A stretch of DNA of 63,206 bases from Anaerovorax odorimutans (GCA_016841185.1 JAENZQ010000019.1:1-63206), one strand, 5' to 3'; positions 17,327 through 26,538 are shown, counted from the first letter of the stretch. A program made the numbers and translations. The notes: generated from the sequence alone by a model not told the origin.

Positions 17327-18238
17327 GTGAAGCGAGATATCGCAACAGCATATATCAGTATTATTTTATTTGCTATTTTAGTAGGTTTCTCTTTTATAGG
17401 TTCAAAAATATCAGTTGGAGCATCTACCCCCTTAGAGGCCGTAGCTGTTCGATTTTTTGTAGCCTTTATCTGTGTCTATATATTGAAAAAATTTAATATA
17501 CTTAAAATCAATCTCAGTTTCAATGATTATAAATCATTAAGCCTGTTGGCGCTTTTTTATTCTGTTCTTTTTTTTGGTCTTCAGGCCATGGGGCTGCAAT
17601 TTTCTTCTTCCATAGAAAGCGGCATTATGTTTGCCGCATCTCCCGCTATCATTACTTTTCTTGCCGCAATCTTCCTGAAGGAAAAGCCCAGCTTGATCCA
17701 GGGATTCAGTATTGCCCTTTCTATCTCGGGAGTAATTTACATTTTTATAATGAAAGGTTTCAATATTAAGGATGCCAGTACAATAGGGTTAATACTCCTT
17801 TTTTTCTCCAGTTGCGCACAGGCTTCATACAATGTTCTTGCCAGAAGCTATAAGAATAGATTCTCGCCTTATGAAATGAGCTACGGTATGTTCGCCGTCT
17901 CTTCCATCTTTTATTTAATCTTGCTTGTAGGTAATCATTTGATAAAGGGGACTTTGCCATTAATTTTTGAACCTTTAAAAAACCCTTCTTTTGTACTGTC
18001 CGTTTTATATCTGGGAATTGGAACAACCGTCCTGTCCACCTTTTTCCTGAATCGTGCTCTGAAAAGTATTGAAGCCTACAAAACCGGTGTTTTTTTGAAC
18101 GTCTCCACGGTTATTTCCATATTTGTAGGTATTATATTTTTGAGTGAACCCTTTTCAATGTATCAAGCCATCGGTTCATTTCTGATCATAACAGGAGTTT
18201 TAGGGGCAAACCTTTTGGGCAGGAAAAAGAAAGCATAA
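17327..18238 (+). CDS. DMT-superfamily transporter (EamA domains)
   Basis: A membrane protein of 303 residues with ten predicted helices formed by two EamA repeats, as usual for RhaT/YdcZ-type metabolite exporters. The substrate cannot be predicted. It starts at GTG, with AGAAGGAG ten bases upstream and overlapping the end of the zinc-ribbon gene. A GGACAGCC-type hairpin at 18243-18264 lies just after the stop. Confidence 0.9.
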   Translation: MKRDIATAYISIILFAILVGFSFIGSKISVGASTPLEAVAVRFFVAFICVYILKKFNILKINLSFNDYKSLSLLALFYSVLFFGLQAMGLQFSSSIESGIMFAASPAIITFLAAIFLKEKPSLIQGFSIALSISGVIYIFIMKGFNIKDASTIGLILLFFSSCAQASYNVLARSYKNRFSPYEMSYGMFAVSSIFYLILLVGNHLIKGTLPLIFEPLKNPSFVLSVLYLGIGTTVLSTFFLNRALKSIEAYKTGVFLNVSTVISIFVGIIFLSEPFSMYQAIGSFLIITGVLGANLLGRKKKA

Positions 18239-18242
18239 TTTT

Positions 18243-18264
18243 GGACAGCCGCAAGGGCTGTCCC
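18243..18264. terminator. GGACAGCC-family hairpin after the EamA gene
   Basis: GGACAGCC, GCAAG, GGCTGTCC forms a perfect 8-bp stem directly after the stop codon. No long T-run follows (CCTATTTAATT), so termination is inferred from its position. Confidence 0.6.
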
Positions 18265-18280
18265 TATTTAATTCCTATTC

Positions 18281-18508
18281 TCATTTCTCCGTTTTCACAT
18301 TATTCATCCACGATAGTATTAAAGACACTATGGAGAACAATAGTGCATAGATGATATAATGCCTGTAACTTAATACCGGACATATTCCCGGTGGAATATT
18401 TATATAGGAAATAATCGTGCCAACAGCTGCATATCCTCCCAAAATCACAGCAATCCAGAAGAATATATCCGATACGATTTTTACTGATTTATAATGTATT
18501 TCGCTCAC
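18281..18508 (-). CDS. Small membrane protein, two predicted helices
   Basis: 75 residues with two hydrophobic segments (about 13-34 and 51-69) and a short charged tail. It has no recognised family. The GTG start at 18508 has GAGG directly abutting it, which is an unusual spacing, so the true start is uncertain. A minus-strand terminator just upstream (18521-18561) separates it from the next genes. Confidence 0.5.
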   Translation of the reverse strand: MSEIHYKSVKIVSDIFFWIAVILGGYAAVGTIISYINIPPGICPVLSYRHYIIYALLFSIVSLILSWMNNVKTEK

Positions 18509-18520
18509 CTCGAAATTCTA

Positions 18521-18561
18521 TAGCAAAAAACTGCAGTCAACTGAGTGGTCAGCCGCAGTTT
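18521..18561 (-). terminator. Terminator of the small secreted/membrane protein genes
   Basis: On the minus strand AAACTGC pairs with GCAGTTT and is followed by a T-run (TTTTTTGCTA). It lies downstream of the genes at 18674 and 18983. Confidence 0.65.
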
Positions 18562-18673
18562 AAGCATTTATATATATATTAAAGAGAGGGAGAATTTATG
18601 CTTTAATCATAAACCCCAATTATTACGGCAGTATTAAAAGACCATTAAAATTTTATTAATTTTTAAAGAAAAG

Positions 18674-18949
18674 TTAATTTTTTTTGTATTTTATGTATTT
18701 GTATATTTTATATAAAGCGATCAGGATCAATAACCCGATTCCTATCTGCAGCGAATACTTTCTGCTGGATATATACTCTTTAGTTTCTTCCGTATTTTCC
18801 ATATCTGTATTCTGTACTTCATTTTCCTGAACAGCAAGGGTTAAAGAATCATCGTTCTCTGTATTGTCATCTGCAAAGACCAGAGAATAGGATGTCAGGC
18901 TTACAAGAATAATTAATACCAAAATAATTATTTTTTTTATCATAATCAT
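18674..18949 (-). CDS. Small exported membrane protein (signal peptide plus C-terminal helix)
   Basis: 91 residues. There is an N-terminal signal peptide (cleavage likely after VFA), an acidic Asp/Glu/Asn-rich stretch of about 40 residues, then a single transmembrane helix near 68-84 and a lysine-rich tail. The family is not recognised. The next gene has the same architecture in shorter form, and the two are 33 bases apart, so they look like a paralogous or co-evolved pair. Confidence 0.6.
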   Translation of the reverse strand: MIMIKKIIILVLIILVSLTSYSLVFADDNTENDDSLTLAVQENEVQNTDMENTEETKEYISSRKYSLQIGIGLLILIALYKIYKYIKYKKN

Positions 18950-18982
18950 TCTTCCTTTCTCAGCGTTAAACTGATTCTCTTT

Positions 18983-19186
18983 TTATCTTCTTTGTTTTTT
19001 TTGTGCTTCTTTTTTTTCATTGAGATGTTTAACTAATAAACCTGCAACAATTAAAACAGTTACCGTAAGGAATATGTCCAATATACGATTGTCCTTTTGA
19101 AATAAATTAAACCCTTCTGCAAAAGATGTATACGACATTAAAGAAAAGAGAATCACCACAAGAATCAATACTCTTTTCATTATCAC
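18983..19186 (-). CDS. Small exported membrane protein, companion of 18674-18949
   Basis: 67 residues with a signal peptide (SYTSFAEG junction), one transmembrane helix (about 34-52) and a basic tail rich in lysine and glutamine. No family is recognised. It shares its layout with the following gene. AAAGG with GTGAG lies upstream of the ATG. Confidence 0.55.
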   Translation of the reverse strand: MIMKRVLILVVILFSLMSYTSFAEGFNLFQKDNRILDIFLTVTVLIVAGLLVKHLNEKKEAQKKQRR

Positions 19187-19228
19187 TCACCCTTTCTTTC
19201 CGTTTTACTATATACCCATCTAATCTTC

Positions 19229-19672
19229 TCATCTTAATTGTTGAAAGAAATCTTTCATTATTTTCTCACATTGAGTTTGCAGAATCCCTGACGTAATCGG
19301 TACTATATGATTTAAACGGCTGTCTTGCAGAATATTCATGACTGATCCTGCCGCTCCGCCTTTTTTATCCATTGCTCCTCTATAAATGTGTTTAAGCCTT
19401 GCCATAACAGCTGCTCCTGCACACATAGGGCACGGTTCTACTGTAACATACATCTCGCAATCTATCAATCGCCATCCGTTCAAATAGGAAGAAGCCTTTC
19501 TTATGGCAATAATTTCTGCATGTGCCGTAGGATCTTTTAAGGTTTCTCTCATATTATGACCGGCACTTATGATTTTTCCGTCTTTTACGATAACCGCCCC
19601 TATTGGCACCTCTTTTAAATCAAAAGCTTTCTGCGCCTCTTTTAAAGCTTCTCTCATAAATAATTCATGCAT
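19229..19672 (-). CDS. tadA: tRNA-specific adenosine deaminase TadA
   Basis: A protein of about 147 residues with the zinc-deaminase motifs HAEIIAIRKA and PCPMCAGAAV. It converts A34 of tRNA-Arg(ACG) to inosine. The start at 19672 (MHELFMREAL) is chosen because GGAGAG lies six bases upstream; the frame extends to 19699 without an RBS. Confidence 0.93.
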   Translation of the reverse strand: MHELFMREALKEAQKAFDLKEVPIGAVIVKDGKIISAGHNMRETLKDPTAHAEIIAIRKASSYLNGWRLIDCEMYVTVEPCPMCAGAAVMARLKHIYRGAMDKKGGAAGSVMNILQDSRLNHIVPITSGILQTQCEKIMKDFFQQLR

Positions 19673-19762
19673 ACTGACTCTCCAAAAGAAAGATAACATA
19701 TAACATATAATAGAAAATAGTTATAGTAAGAAATTATGCTGACGCCATAATTTTTGCTTTTA

Positions 19763-19790
19763 AAAATGAAGATTTTGTGAAGCAAAATCC
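19763..19790 (-). terminator. Terminator downstream of uvsE
   Basis: On the minus strand GATTTTG, CTTCA, CAAAATC is followed by TTCATTTTT. It belongs to a set of hairpins with GCAAA-type arms also seen at 15381, 21569 and near 26512. Confidence 0.6.
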
Positions 19791-19854
19791 TCCTTTATTG
19801 TTATCTTTTATCTTTTATCTAACCCTATTAATATTCTTTTTTTATCACATTTTA

Positions 19855-20811
19855 TCATACTTCTATGGTCGTTTCATCTGTCCATTTTATTTTTGGATTT
19901 ATGGCTTTGATATCTTCTACAAGTTTCAGCAGCGCTTTATCTTTTTGTTTGGATTCAATCATAATATCTACGTCTCTCTTCTCAGTTTGTAAAATTTTTA
20001 GGAAATCAAAAAAAATATCCGGTTCCAGATAATCCGCATGCCTTGTTATGTTTTTTTCGTCTCTCGGCCCTGAAATATGTGCCTTGGGAGGTAAAAGCTG
20101 TTCATTCCAAGTATTTAAAATTTCCCTTATATATCTTTCTAAAACATATCCGCCTTTATTGCATAAATAATGATGATAATCCAGTACCATTGGAATATTT
20201 AGATGTTTACATGCTGTAAGCGTTTCTGATATATTAAATGTTCTATCGTCATTTTCTAAAATTATTTTGGATCTAATATTTTGAGGTACTTTATAGAAAT
20301 TGTTTATCAGTCTCTCAATACTTTTTTCTTTTCCTCCCTGAGCACTTCCTATATGCAGTATCATTTTTCCTTCCGGATAATCCAGCATTTCAAAAATATC
20401 TTCATGATATTTTAATTCCCTTATCGTTGCTATCAAAACATTTTCTTTCAGACTGTTAATAACATTAAAATGGTCCGGATGGGTATCTACTCTCATATGA
20501 TGCCTTTTTATAAACTTTCCGATATCTGAAAAATCCTTATAAAAAATATCTTTATACTTCCAATCCGTAACTTCCGGATGAGAAGCCAGCGGGATTAATT
20601 TAGATGTTATTCTATAAAAATGAATATGCTTATCGGCATTATATTTTAATATTTTCTCCAATGCTTTTATATTAGTTCTGGTCACACGTTTCAATTCATT
20701 TATTCTCTCTTCTTCCGACAACCTCTTGTATCTGGTAAATGTCAGTACTCCTGATGAAGTAATGCCTTCAAGATTTAATGCAGATGCCACATAACCGAAA
20801 CGGATTTTCAT
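19855..20811 (-). CDS. uvsE: UV DNA damage endonuclease UvsE
   Basis: A protein of 318 residues with the UVDE TIM-barrel signatures: start MKIRFGYVASALNLEG, metal ligands in RVDTHPDHF, ILHIGSAQGGKEKS, LENDD and LDYHHYLC. It nicks DNA 5' of UV photoproducts in an alternative excision pathway. AAGGAG precedes the ATG. It is a single gene divergent from the flavoprotein gene. Confidence 0.94.
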   Translation of the reverse strand: MKIRFGYVASALNLEGITSSGVLTFTRYKRLSEEERINELKRVTRTNIKALEKILKYNADKHIHFYRITSKLIPLASHPEVTDWKYKDIFYKDFSDIGKFIKRHHMRVDTHPDHFNVINSLKENVLIATIRELKYHEDIFEMLDYPEGKMILHIGSAQGGKEKSIERLINNFYKVPQNIRSKIILENDDRTFNISETLTACKHLNIPMVLDYHHYLCNKGGYVLERYIREILNTWNEQLLPPKAHISGPRDEKNITRHADYLEPDIFFDFLKILQTEKRDVDIMIESKQKDKALLKLVEDIKAINPKIKWTDETTIEV

Positions 20812-20904
20812 AGCGGTGTCTCCTTTCCTTTTCCTTGATATTTTGCGCTATATTTTTAAAATAATGATATAATGAGTTTAAAATATAAAAGGAGGAAAAG
20901 GAAA

Positions 20905-21474
20905 ATGAAAGTTACAGCATTTAACGGAAGTCCCCGTAAAAACGGAAATACATATTTTCTTTTAAAAACAGTATGTGATGAACTTGAAAAAGAAGGAATC
21001 AAAACAGAAATCGTCCATATTGGAGACAGAAACATTCATGGATGTACAGCTTGCATGGCATGTAAGAAAAATTTAAATAACCGATGTGCTTTTGATGATG
21101 ATATCATCAATGAAGCTGTTGAAAAAATTACCGGTTCCCATGGCATTCTTTTGGGCTCACCTGTCTATTTTGCCGGTCTCTCAGCTCAAATGAAAGCTTT
21201 TATTGATCGGGTGGGCTATCTGGGAAGACCCAATCAGCTATTAAAGGGAAAAGTATGTGCCTCTGTAGTCGCAATGAGAAGAAACGGTGCCATAGCAGCC
21301 TTTAACTCCATGAATAATCTGTTTACAATATCTGAATCTATTATTGTAGGATCCAGTTATTGGAACCAAGGTATTGGAAAAGATATAGGAGATGTCGCCA
21401 ATGATGATGAAGGTATGAAAACCATGAAGGATCTCGGGCGGAATATGGCATGGCTTTTAAAGAAAATAGTCTGA
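20905..21474 (+). CDS. Iron-sulfur flavoprotein (NADPH-dependent FMN reductase-like)
   Basis: A protein of about 189 residues. The flavodoxin-like fold has the FMN phosphate loop NGSPRKNGNT (residues 7-16) and SPVYFAGLSAQMKAFIDR. The compact motif C47-x2-C50-x2-C53-x7-C61 matches the cluster-binding spacing of iron-sulfur flavoproteins. It is a likely electron carrier or reductase in anaerobic metabolism, partner unknown. The ATG at 20905 has AGGAGG upstream; the frame from 20872 is leader. Confidence 0.87.
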   Translation: MKVTAFNGSPRKNGNTYFLLKTVCDELEKEGIKTEIVHIGDRNIHGCTACMACKKNLNNRCAFDDDIINEAVEKITGSHGILLGSPVYFAGLSAQMKAFIDRVGYLGRPNQLLKGKVCASVVAMRRNGAIAAFNSMNNLFTISESIIVGSSYWNQGIGKDIGDVANDDEGMKTMKDLGRNMAWLLKKIV

Positions 21475-21487
21475 AACAATTTTCTTT

Positions 21488-21640
21488 AATTGATAATTGA
21501 CAATGGAAAATTGACATTAATTTAATAGCAAGAGATTTTATCAAATCGAAATTTTTTTCTTTATTTATAATAAGGAGTGATTTTGCTTTCGCAAACCACT
21601 CCTTATTTATTAAAATTTGTCAATTGTCAATTATTAATTG
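21488..21640. repeat. Strong bidirectional terminator flanked by inverted AATTGACAATT tracts
   Basis: The central hairpin (21569-21608) pairs AATAAGGAGTG with CACTCCTTATT around TTTGCTTTCGCAAAC. It lies between two convergent genes. On its left is TTGATAATTGACAATGGAAA and on its right is TTTGTCAATTGTCAATTATT, which are inverted copies of the same low-complexity motif. The whole unit looks like a terminator inserted in, or flanked by, an inverted repeat. Confidence 0.65.
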
Positions 21641-21641
21641 C

Positions 21642-22451
21642 TTACAGGTGCCTGATAATTTTCTTTTCAAAATATGCCACCGCCAAATACATCCCCACAG
21701 CTGCCACCGCCAATACAAGAATACTGGTCATGACAAGATTCAGCTTGAAAACCTGACTTCCATAAACAATCAAATATCCCAGCCCTGCCTTTGAGACCAG
21801 AAATTCACCCATTATAACACCTACCCAGGACAGTCCTACGTTGATTTTAAGGGCATTGATAATAGTCGGAAAGCTGGCAGGAAGTATGACTTTTTGCAGG
21901 ATTTGTTTTTTTGTTGCCCCGAAACTTTTTACAAGAATGATTTTTTCCTGATCTACTTCATGAAAACCGCCGTAAACGTTTATAATTGTAATAATCCCGG
22001 ATATAAGCAATGACATTGTTATAACTGCCATAAGCCCTGCCCCTACCCACACGATGATAATAGGCCCTAAAGCAACCTTTGGAAGACTGTTTAATACAAC
22101 GATATACGGATCCAAAACTCTGGATAAAAACGGAGACCACCATAATAGTACCGCAATCAACGTGCCTATTATTGTGCCTAACATAAACCCTACAACCGTT
22201 TCCCCCACGGTAATAAATAAGTGCCTCCACAGTTCTCCATTGGCGTTGAGCAGAACCAATGTGTCAAAAATTGCAGCAGGCCGGCTTGTAATAAAAGGAT
22301 CAATCCAAGATAGTTCGGCAGCTATTTCCCATAAACAGAAAAACAAAATTAAGATACTGATTCTGGCAGTGTGTACTCTAAAATTCTCTTTCTTTATCTT
22401 AATCAGAAATTCTTCATGCTCTGAAAGCTTCAAAGGCTCTTTATTCGACAT
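21642..22451 (-). CDS. ABC transporter permease, NitT/TauT (ThiX/SsuC-like) family
   Basis: A protein of about 269 residues with six predicted helices and the BPD_transp_1 loop EKIILVKSFGATKKQILQKVILP. It is the membrane channel of an importer with the two genes upstream. The start at 22451 lies ten bases after AAGGAG, inside the end of the ATPase gene (11-base overlap). An earlier ATG at 22457 is also possible. It is distinct from the system at 3873-6355. Confidence 0.87.
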   Translation of the reverse strand: MSNKEPLKLSEHEEFLIKIKKENFRVHTARISILILFFCLWEIAAELSWIDPFITSRPAAIFDTLVLLNANGELWRHLFITVGETVVGFMLGTIIGTLIAVLLWWSPFLSRVLDPYIVVLNSLPKVALGPIIIVWVGAGLMAVITMSLLISGIITIINVYGGFHEVDQEKIILVKSFGATKKQILQKVILPASFPTIINALKINVGLSWVGVIMGEFLVSKAGLGYLIVYGSQVFKLNLVMTSILVLAVAAVGMYLAVAYFEKKIIRHL

Positions 22452-23208
22452 GCACATCCAACTCCTTCCATATCTTATTATAGTAGTCCATAAATTCCGG
22501 CGCTTCTCTTTTCTGCAACATGCTATCTCCCTCTGAAGAGAGCCGGATGTCATGCGTATCAATAATTTTTCCCGGTCTTTTGCTGATCACCACTACTTTT
22601 GATGCCATAGATATGGCTTCATTTAAATCGTGAGTAATCATTATGACCGTTTTCTTTTCTTTTTTTAAAATAGAAACGATATCTTCAGAAACCGCTAATC
22701 TGGTTTGATAATCTAAAGCGGAAAAAGGTTCATCCAGAAGTAAGATATCCGGGTTAATTGCTAATGTCCGAATAAGTGCCGCCCTCTGCCGCATTCCTCC
22801 CGATAGTTGATTGGGATAACTGTTAAGGAATTTCCCCAGCCCATACATTTTCAACTGCTTTATTACTTTATCCATATTTTCCTGTGTCGCTCTTCCCTGT
22901 ATTTCCAGCCCCAACATGACATTTTTTAATATGGTCCTCCAAGGAAACAAATGATCATTTTGCTGCATATAGCCTATGGACAACGGGTATGTCTGTGAAT
23001 GGTAGATAATTTCTCCGGAGGATGGTTCTAATAGCCCGGATAAAATGGATAAAATCGTAGACTTTCCACATCCACTGGGTCCTACAATGACGATGAATTC
23101 TCCTTCATGTATATTCAGAGAAAAATCTTTAACGGCAAGGGTTTCGCTGTTTTTTGTATGGTAGGACTTCGTTAGGTTAGAGATTGTTAATATTTTTCTT
23201 TTCATCAT
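22441..23208 (-). CDS. ABC transporter ATPase, NitT/TauT family
   Basis: A protein of about 255 residues with Walker A (GPSGCGKST, about 43-51), the signature LSGGMRQRAALIR, and Walker B (ILLLDEPFSALD). It energises import with the permease, whose gene overlaps its 3' end. It is preceded by AAAAGG; the ATG at 23208 or the adjacent ATG at 23205 is the likely start. Confidence 0.92.
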   Translation of the reverse strand: MMKRKILTISNLTKSYHTKNSETLAVKDFSLNIHEGEFIVIVGPSGCGKSTILSILSGLLEPSSGEIIYHSQTYPLSIGYMQQNDHLFPWRTILKNVMLGLEIQGRATQENMDKVIKQLKMYGLGKFLNSYPNQLSGGMRQRAALIRTLAINPDILLLDEPFSALDYQTRLAVSEDIVSILKKEKKTVIMITHDLNEAISMASKVVVISKRPGKIIDTHDIRLSSEGDSMLQKREAPEFMDYYNKIWKELDVHVE

Positions 23209-23266
23209 TCTCACCTTTTCCCTTTTCTGAAATATCCTGATAACGGTTTTAGAAGATCCTTAAACC

Positions 23267-24271
23267 CTATTGCCCGCCGATAGCATTTTCTGCAAATACC
23301 GTGGTTACCAGTTTTTCATAAGGTGCTCTCTTGTCAAGAACTCCGGCTTCTTCAATAATGTCCTGCAAATGCTCAAATGCTTCCTGGGAAAGAACAGGGT
23401 CCTTACTCCATGTGTCTTGAGTTTTATATCTTTCAACTACTGCAGTCAAATCTTCCATAGAAGTATCCGGAAAAAATTCTATGATAGCTTCTGCTATTTC
23501 TTCTGATGAATGCTCATCCACCCAGATTTGTCCTTTATAAAGGGCATTTGTGAATTTCTGAATGGTTTCCGGATTATTTTCAATGAAACTTTTCTTTGCA
23601 TTGTAACAGGTATAAGGAATTTCTCCGCTTTCAACACCAATGGATGCAACCACATATCCCTGACCTTCTTTTTCAAGTGCCAATGCAACAGGCTCAAAAA
23701 GTGCTACATAATCTCCGGTCCCTCCGATAAATGCGCCTGACATAGCGGCGAATTGGATACTGGTATCGATAAAGACATCTTCTCCGGGCTCTATCCCGTT
23801 TTGTCTCAGCACCCATTCAAGGGTCATTTCCGGCATACCGCCTTTTCTTCCTCCAATAATATATTTTCCTCTTACTTTATCGAATGTAAAATTCGGATCG
23901 GGTTCTCGCCCAAGCAAAAAAGAACCGTCTCTTTTTGTAAGCTGTGCAAAGGAAATAACATAGTCCTCTTTCCCTTCATTGTAAACATAGACGGTTGCTT
24001 CCGGGCCGCAGAAGCCAATGTCTGCATCACCTGATAATACAGCAGTGGTAACCTTATCAGCTCCCTGGCCATTTACCAGATCAATCTTTAATCCTTCTTC
24101 TTCAAAAAAGCCCTGGCTTATTGCAGCATACTGAGGTGCATAGAAAATGCTATGTGTCACTTCATTAAGTTTTACCACCGTTAAATCCTCTGACTGACAT
24201 CCGGTGCCCATTAGGGGAATAAGTAAACAAATCAAACCCAGTACAAATACTTTTAATCCCTTACTTTTCAA
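23267..24271 (-). CDS. Substrate-binding lipoprotein, NMT1/ThiY-like
   Basis: A lipoprotein of about 334 residues with lipobox LMGTGC. The NMT1/THI5-like binding fold is indicated by VTHSIFYAPQYAAISQGFFE at its start and GDADIGFCGPEA. Family members bind thiamin pyrimidine precursors or other small aromatic or sulfonated molecules. It starts at TTG 24271, six or seven bases after GGAGG; the longer frame to 24457 would cross a terminator hairpin. No TPP riboswitch was seen upstream, so a thiamin-related role is not supported by regulation. Confidence 0.83.
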   Translation of the reverse strand: MKSKGLKVFVLGLICLLIPLMGTGCQSEDLTVVKLNEVTHSIFYAPQYAAISQGFFEEEGLKIDLVNGQGADKVTTAVLSGDADIGFCGPEATVYVYNEGKEDYVISFAQLTKRDGSFLLGREPDPNFTFDKVRGKYIIGGRKGGMPEMTLEWVLRQNGIEPGEDVFIDTSIQFAAMSGAFIGGTGDYVALFEPVALALEKEGQGYVVASIGVESGEIPYTCYNAKKSFIENNPETIQKFTNALYKGQIWVDEHSSEEIAEAIIEFFPDTSMEDLTAVVERYKTQDTWSKDPVLSQEAFEHLQDIIEEAGVLDKRAPYEKLVTTVFAENAIGGQ

Positions 24272-24416
24272 ATTTTTACCTCCTTTTAAATAAGAAATAT
24301 CAAATAGATGAAGTGCTTTCTGAAATTCATAGTTGTACAAGAATATTCCAGAAATTATTTTCATCATCGTTTTAAAATATTCCTTTGGGGTTGATTTGGT
24401 GACAGTTTTTCCTTCA

Positions 24417-24445
24417 ACAAAAAAACAGCACTGCGCAGTGCTGTA
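24417..24445 (-). terminator. Terminator downstream of the dehydrogenase operon
   Basis: CAGCACTGC and GCAGTGCTG (24426-24443) form a perfect 9-bp palindrome followed on the minus strand by TTTTTTTGTTG. It separates the E3 gene from the ABC genes. Confidence 0.8.
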
Positions 24446-24712
24446 TTCTGTTGACACTTCTTATTCAAAAACTCCTCTGGTTTAAAAGGAAAGTAACATT
24501 TTTCTAAATTATCAATCTCATAGCAAGACAGATGCTTTTCTTTAAAGCACATAAAGATGACCTGTACAGATCATCTTTATGTGATAAAGATTTATTATAT
24601 TTTAAGAGAGAGAAAAGTGCTTTATCATTATACTCAGCCTTCACATCGAAAAAAAAGGCAGATATTTGTGAATCAATTAAAGGAAGACTCTCTTCCATGT
24701 GAAAGCTGAATG
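24446..24712. other. Gene-free spacer after the E3 gene with one long hairpin
   Basis: The short open frames here show no family features. The only structure is CATAAAGATGA paired with TCATCTTTATG at 24551-24583, without a T-run. It may be an mRNA 3' end stabiliser for the dehydrogenase operon. Confidence 0.4.
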
Positions 24713-26422
24713 TTAGAAATGTATGGTTTTGTCCACTGCCCCATGAAAAGCTTCATGCACGACCTCCGATACGGTTGGATGAGGATGGACAGTCATTGCG
24801 ATTTCTTCTGCCGTTCCTTCCAGCTTCATGGCCACAACAGCTTCCGATATCATGTCTGTTGCATGGAGGCAATACATATGAACACCTAAGATTTCATTGA
24901 ATCTTGGCTCTACAATAACTTTTATCAACCCTCTTTCTTCTCCTGCAACTTTGGCTTTACCATTTGCCATTAATGGGAATTTCCCTGTTTTTATTTCGCC
25001 ATATTTTTCTTTTGCCTGTTTTTCAGTTAAGCCTACACTGGCAATTTCAGGCTGAATATATATGGCACTGGGTATCTTATCATAATCCATAGCTGTTCTT
25101 TTCCCGCAGATATTCTCAACTGCCGTGATGCCTTCCATGGATGCCACATGTGCCAGCATCGCTTTACCGTTGACATCTCCTATGGCAAAAATATTGTCTA
25201 TATTGGTTCTTAATGTATTGTCGGTTACAATAGCTCCTTTTTCTGTTTTGATTCCCATATTTTCTAAATTTAAGCCTTCAATGTTGGGCGTTCTTCCTAC
25301 CGCCATTAAGATTTTTTCTGCTTCTATAGACTGTCTTCTGTTATCTTTTTTAAATACTACTGTTTTCCCATTTATCTCCATGACCTGAGAACCGGTATAT
25401 ATTTCTACACCCAAACCTTTAAGCATTTCTCCTGCTTGGGCAGTGATTTCTTCATCCACCATAGGCAGTATCCTGTCCAGGAATTCAATTACTGTTACCC
25501 GAACCCCGGTGTTTGCCATGAAATAGGCAAATTCTATTCCAATAACACCGCCTCCGATAATAGCAATGCTTTCAGGTGCTTCCTGCATATCCAGAGCCTC
25601 TGTGCTTGTCATCAGTTTCGTTTCAGGACTGACGGATATGGGAAGATTTTTAGCTTCTGAACCTGTTGCAATGATAATGTAATCACTGGTTATTGTTCGA
25701 TCTTCAACTGCTATAGTATTTTTATCCACAAACCGACCTTCCCCTTTTATAATGGTCACCCCATTGCTTTTAAGCAACCCCTTGACACCTCCGACAAGCT
25801 GCCTGATAATCTTTCTTTTTCTTTCCTGCACTTTGTAAAGATCCAATTGCACATTGGATGCATCAATATTTACGACTCCAAAAGTACTGCATTCTTTCAC
25901 TTCTTTTAAAGCTTCTATGCTTCTTAAAAGAGTCTTGGTAGGGATGCACCCTCTATTGAGGCATACACCTCCAAAGTTTTCCTTTTCGATAATACAAGTT
26001 TTTTTACCCATTTGTGCTGCTTTAATGGCTGCAACATAGCCTCCCGGCCCGCCTCCTATTACCGTAACTTCGTATTCATTATCCGTTGAATTGGTATTTT
26101 GTTCTTTTGATGCCACTTCGGCAGATTGTGCGGTCTTTCCAAGCTGTTTAAAAGCATCCTGGATCATGGAATCTACATTATCCTCTTTTTCTCCGACTAC
26201 AGCAATGGGTAATGTCACCTCAATTTTTTCGCCCTCTCCAATAAGAAGTTTCTTGACAAAGCCTCCTTCTGTTGCTTCAATATCCATATTGGTTTTATCT
26301 GTTTCAACAGAAAAGAACAAATCGCCCTTTTCTATTTTTTCTCCTTCTTTTTTATACCATTTTACCAGTTTGCCTTCACTCATATTAAATCCCAGCTTAG
26401 GCATAATTATATATCTCGCCAT
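24713..26422 (-). CDS. Dihydrolipoamide dehydrogenase (E3) with N-terminal lipoyl domain
   Basis: A protein of 569 residues. Residues 1-80 form a lipoyl domain with the lipoylated lysine in ETDKTNMDIEA (about K43). After an 80-90 residue linker region the FAD-binding motif GGGPGG lies at 123-128, the redox disulfide motif GGVCLNRGCIPTK at 151-163 (C154, C159), and the C-terminal active site HPHPTVSEVVHEA. It re-oxidises dihydrolipoamide with NAD. Lipoyl-fused E3 proteins are common in acetoin and some pyruvate dehydrogenase clusters. It is last in the E1-E2-E3 operon, 200 bases after E2. Confidence 0.95.
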   Translation of the reverse strand: MARYIIMPKLGFNMSEGKLVKWYKKEGEKIEKGDLFFSVETDKTNMDIEATEGGFVKKLLIGEGEKIEVTLPIAVVGEKEDNVDSMIQDAFKQLGKTAQSAEVASKEQNTNSTDNEYEVTVIGGGPGGYVAAIKAAQMGKKTCIIEKENFGGVCLNRGCIPTKTLLRSIEALKEVKECSTFGVVNIDASNVQLDLYKVQERKRKIIRQLVGGVKGLLKSNGVTIIKGEGRFVDKNTIAVEDRTITSDYIIIATGSEAKNLPISVSPETKLMTSTEALDMQEAPESIAIIGGGVIGIEFAYFMANTGVRVTVIEFLDRILPMVDEEITAQAGEMLKGLGVEIYTGSQVMEINGKTVVFKKDNRRQSIEAEKILMAVGRTPNIEGLNLENMGIKTEKGAIVTDNTLRTNIDNIFAIGDVNGKAMLAHVASMEGITAVENICGKRTAMDYDKIPSAIYIQPEIASVGLTEKQAKEKYGEIKTGKFPLMANGKAKVAGEERGLIKVIVEPRFNEILGVHMYCLHATDMISEAVVAMKLEGTAEEIAMTVHPHPTVSEVVHEAFHGAVDKTIHF

Positions 26423-26538
26423 ATATATTCCTCCTTATATATTTAAGATTTGAATTTTAATCTTTTTGATTTTAAGAATGAAGATTTGAAGATTTAAGGA
26501 GGATTTCGCTCCGCAAAATCTATCATAAATATAAAGGT

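Noticed and set aside
19187-19228. SRP RNA gene next to tadA
   Set aside because: The tadA-dnaX neighbourhood typical for SRP RNA is absent and the gap is only about 40 bases with no suitable structure.
24284-24450. TPP riboswitch before the ThiY-like gene
   Set aside because: The conserved CTGAGA and ACCTGATC words are absent on the minus strand.
24272-24457. N-terminal extension of the ThiY-like binding protein
   Set aside because: It crosses the terminator hairpin; a TTG start with GGAGG and a correct lipobox signal at 24271 explains the protein better.
24364-24698. Two short minus-strand frames after the E3 gene
   Set aside because: No RBS, and they run through a perfect terminator and a long hairpin.
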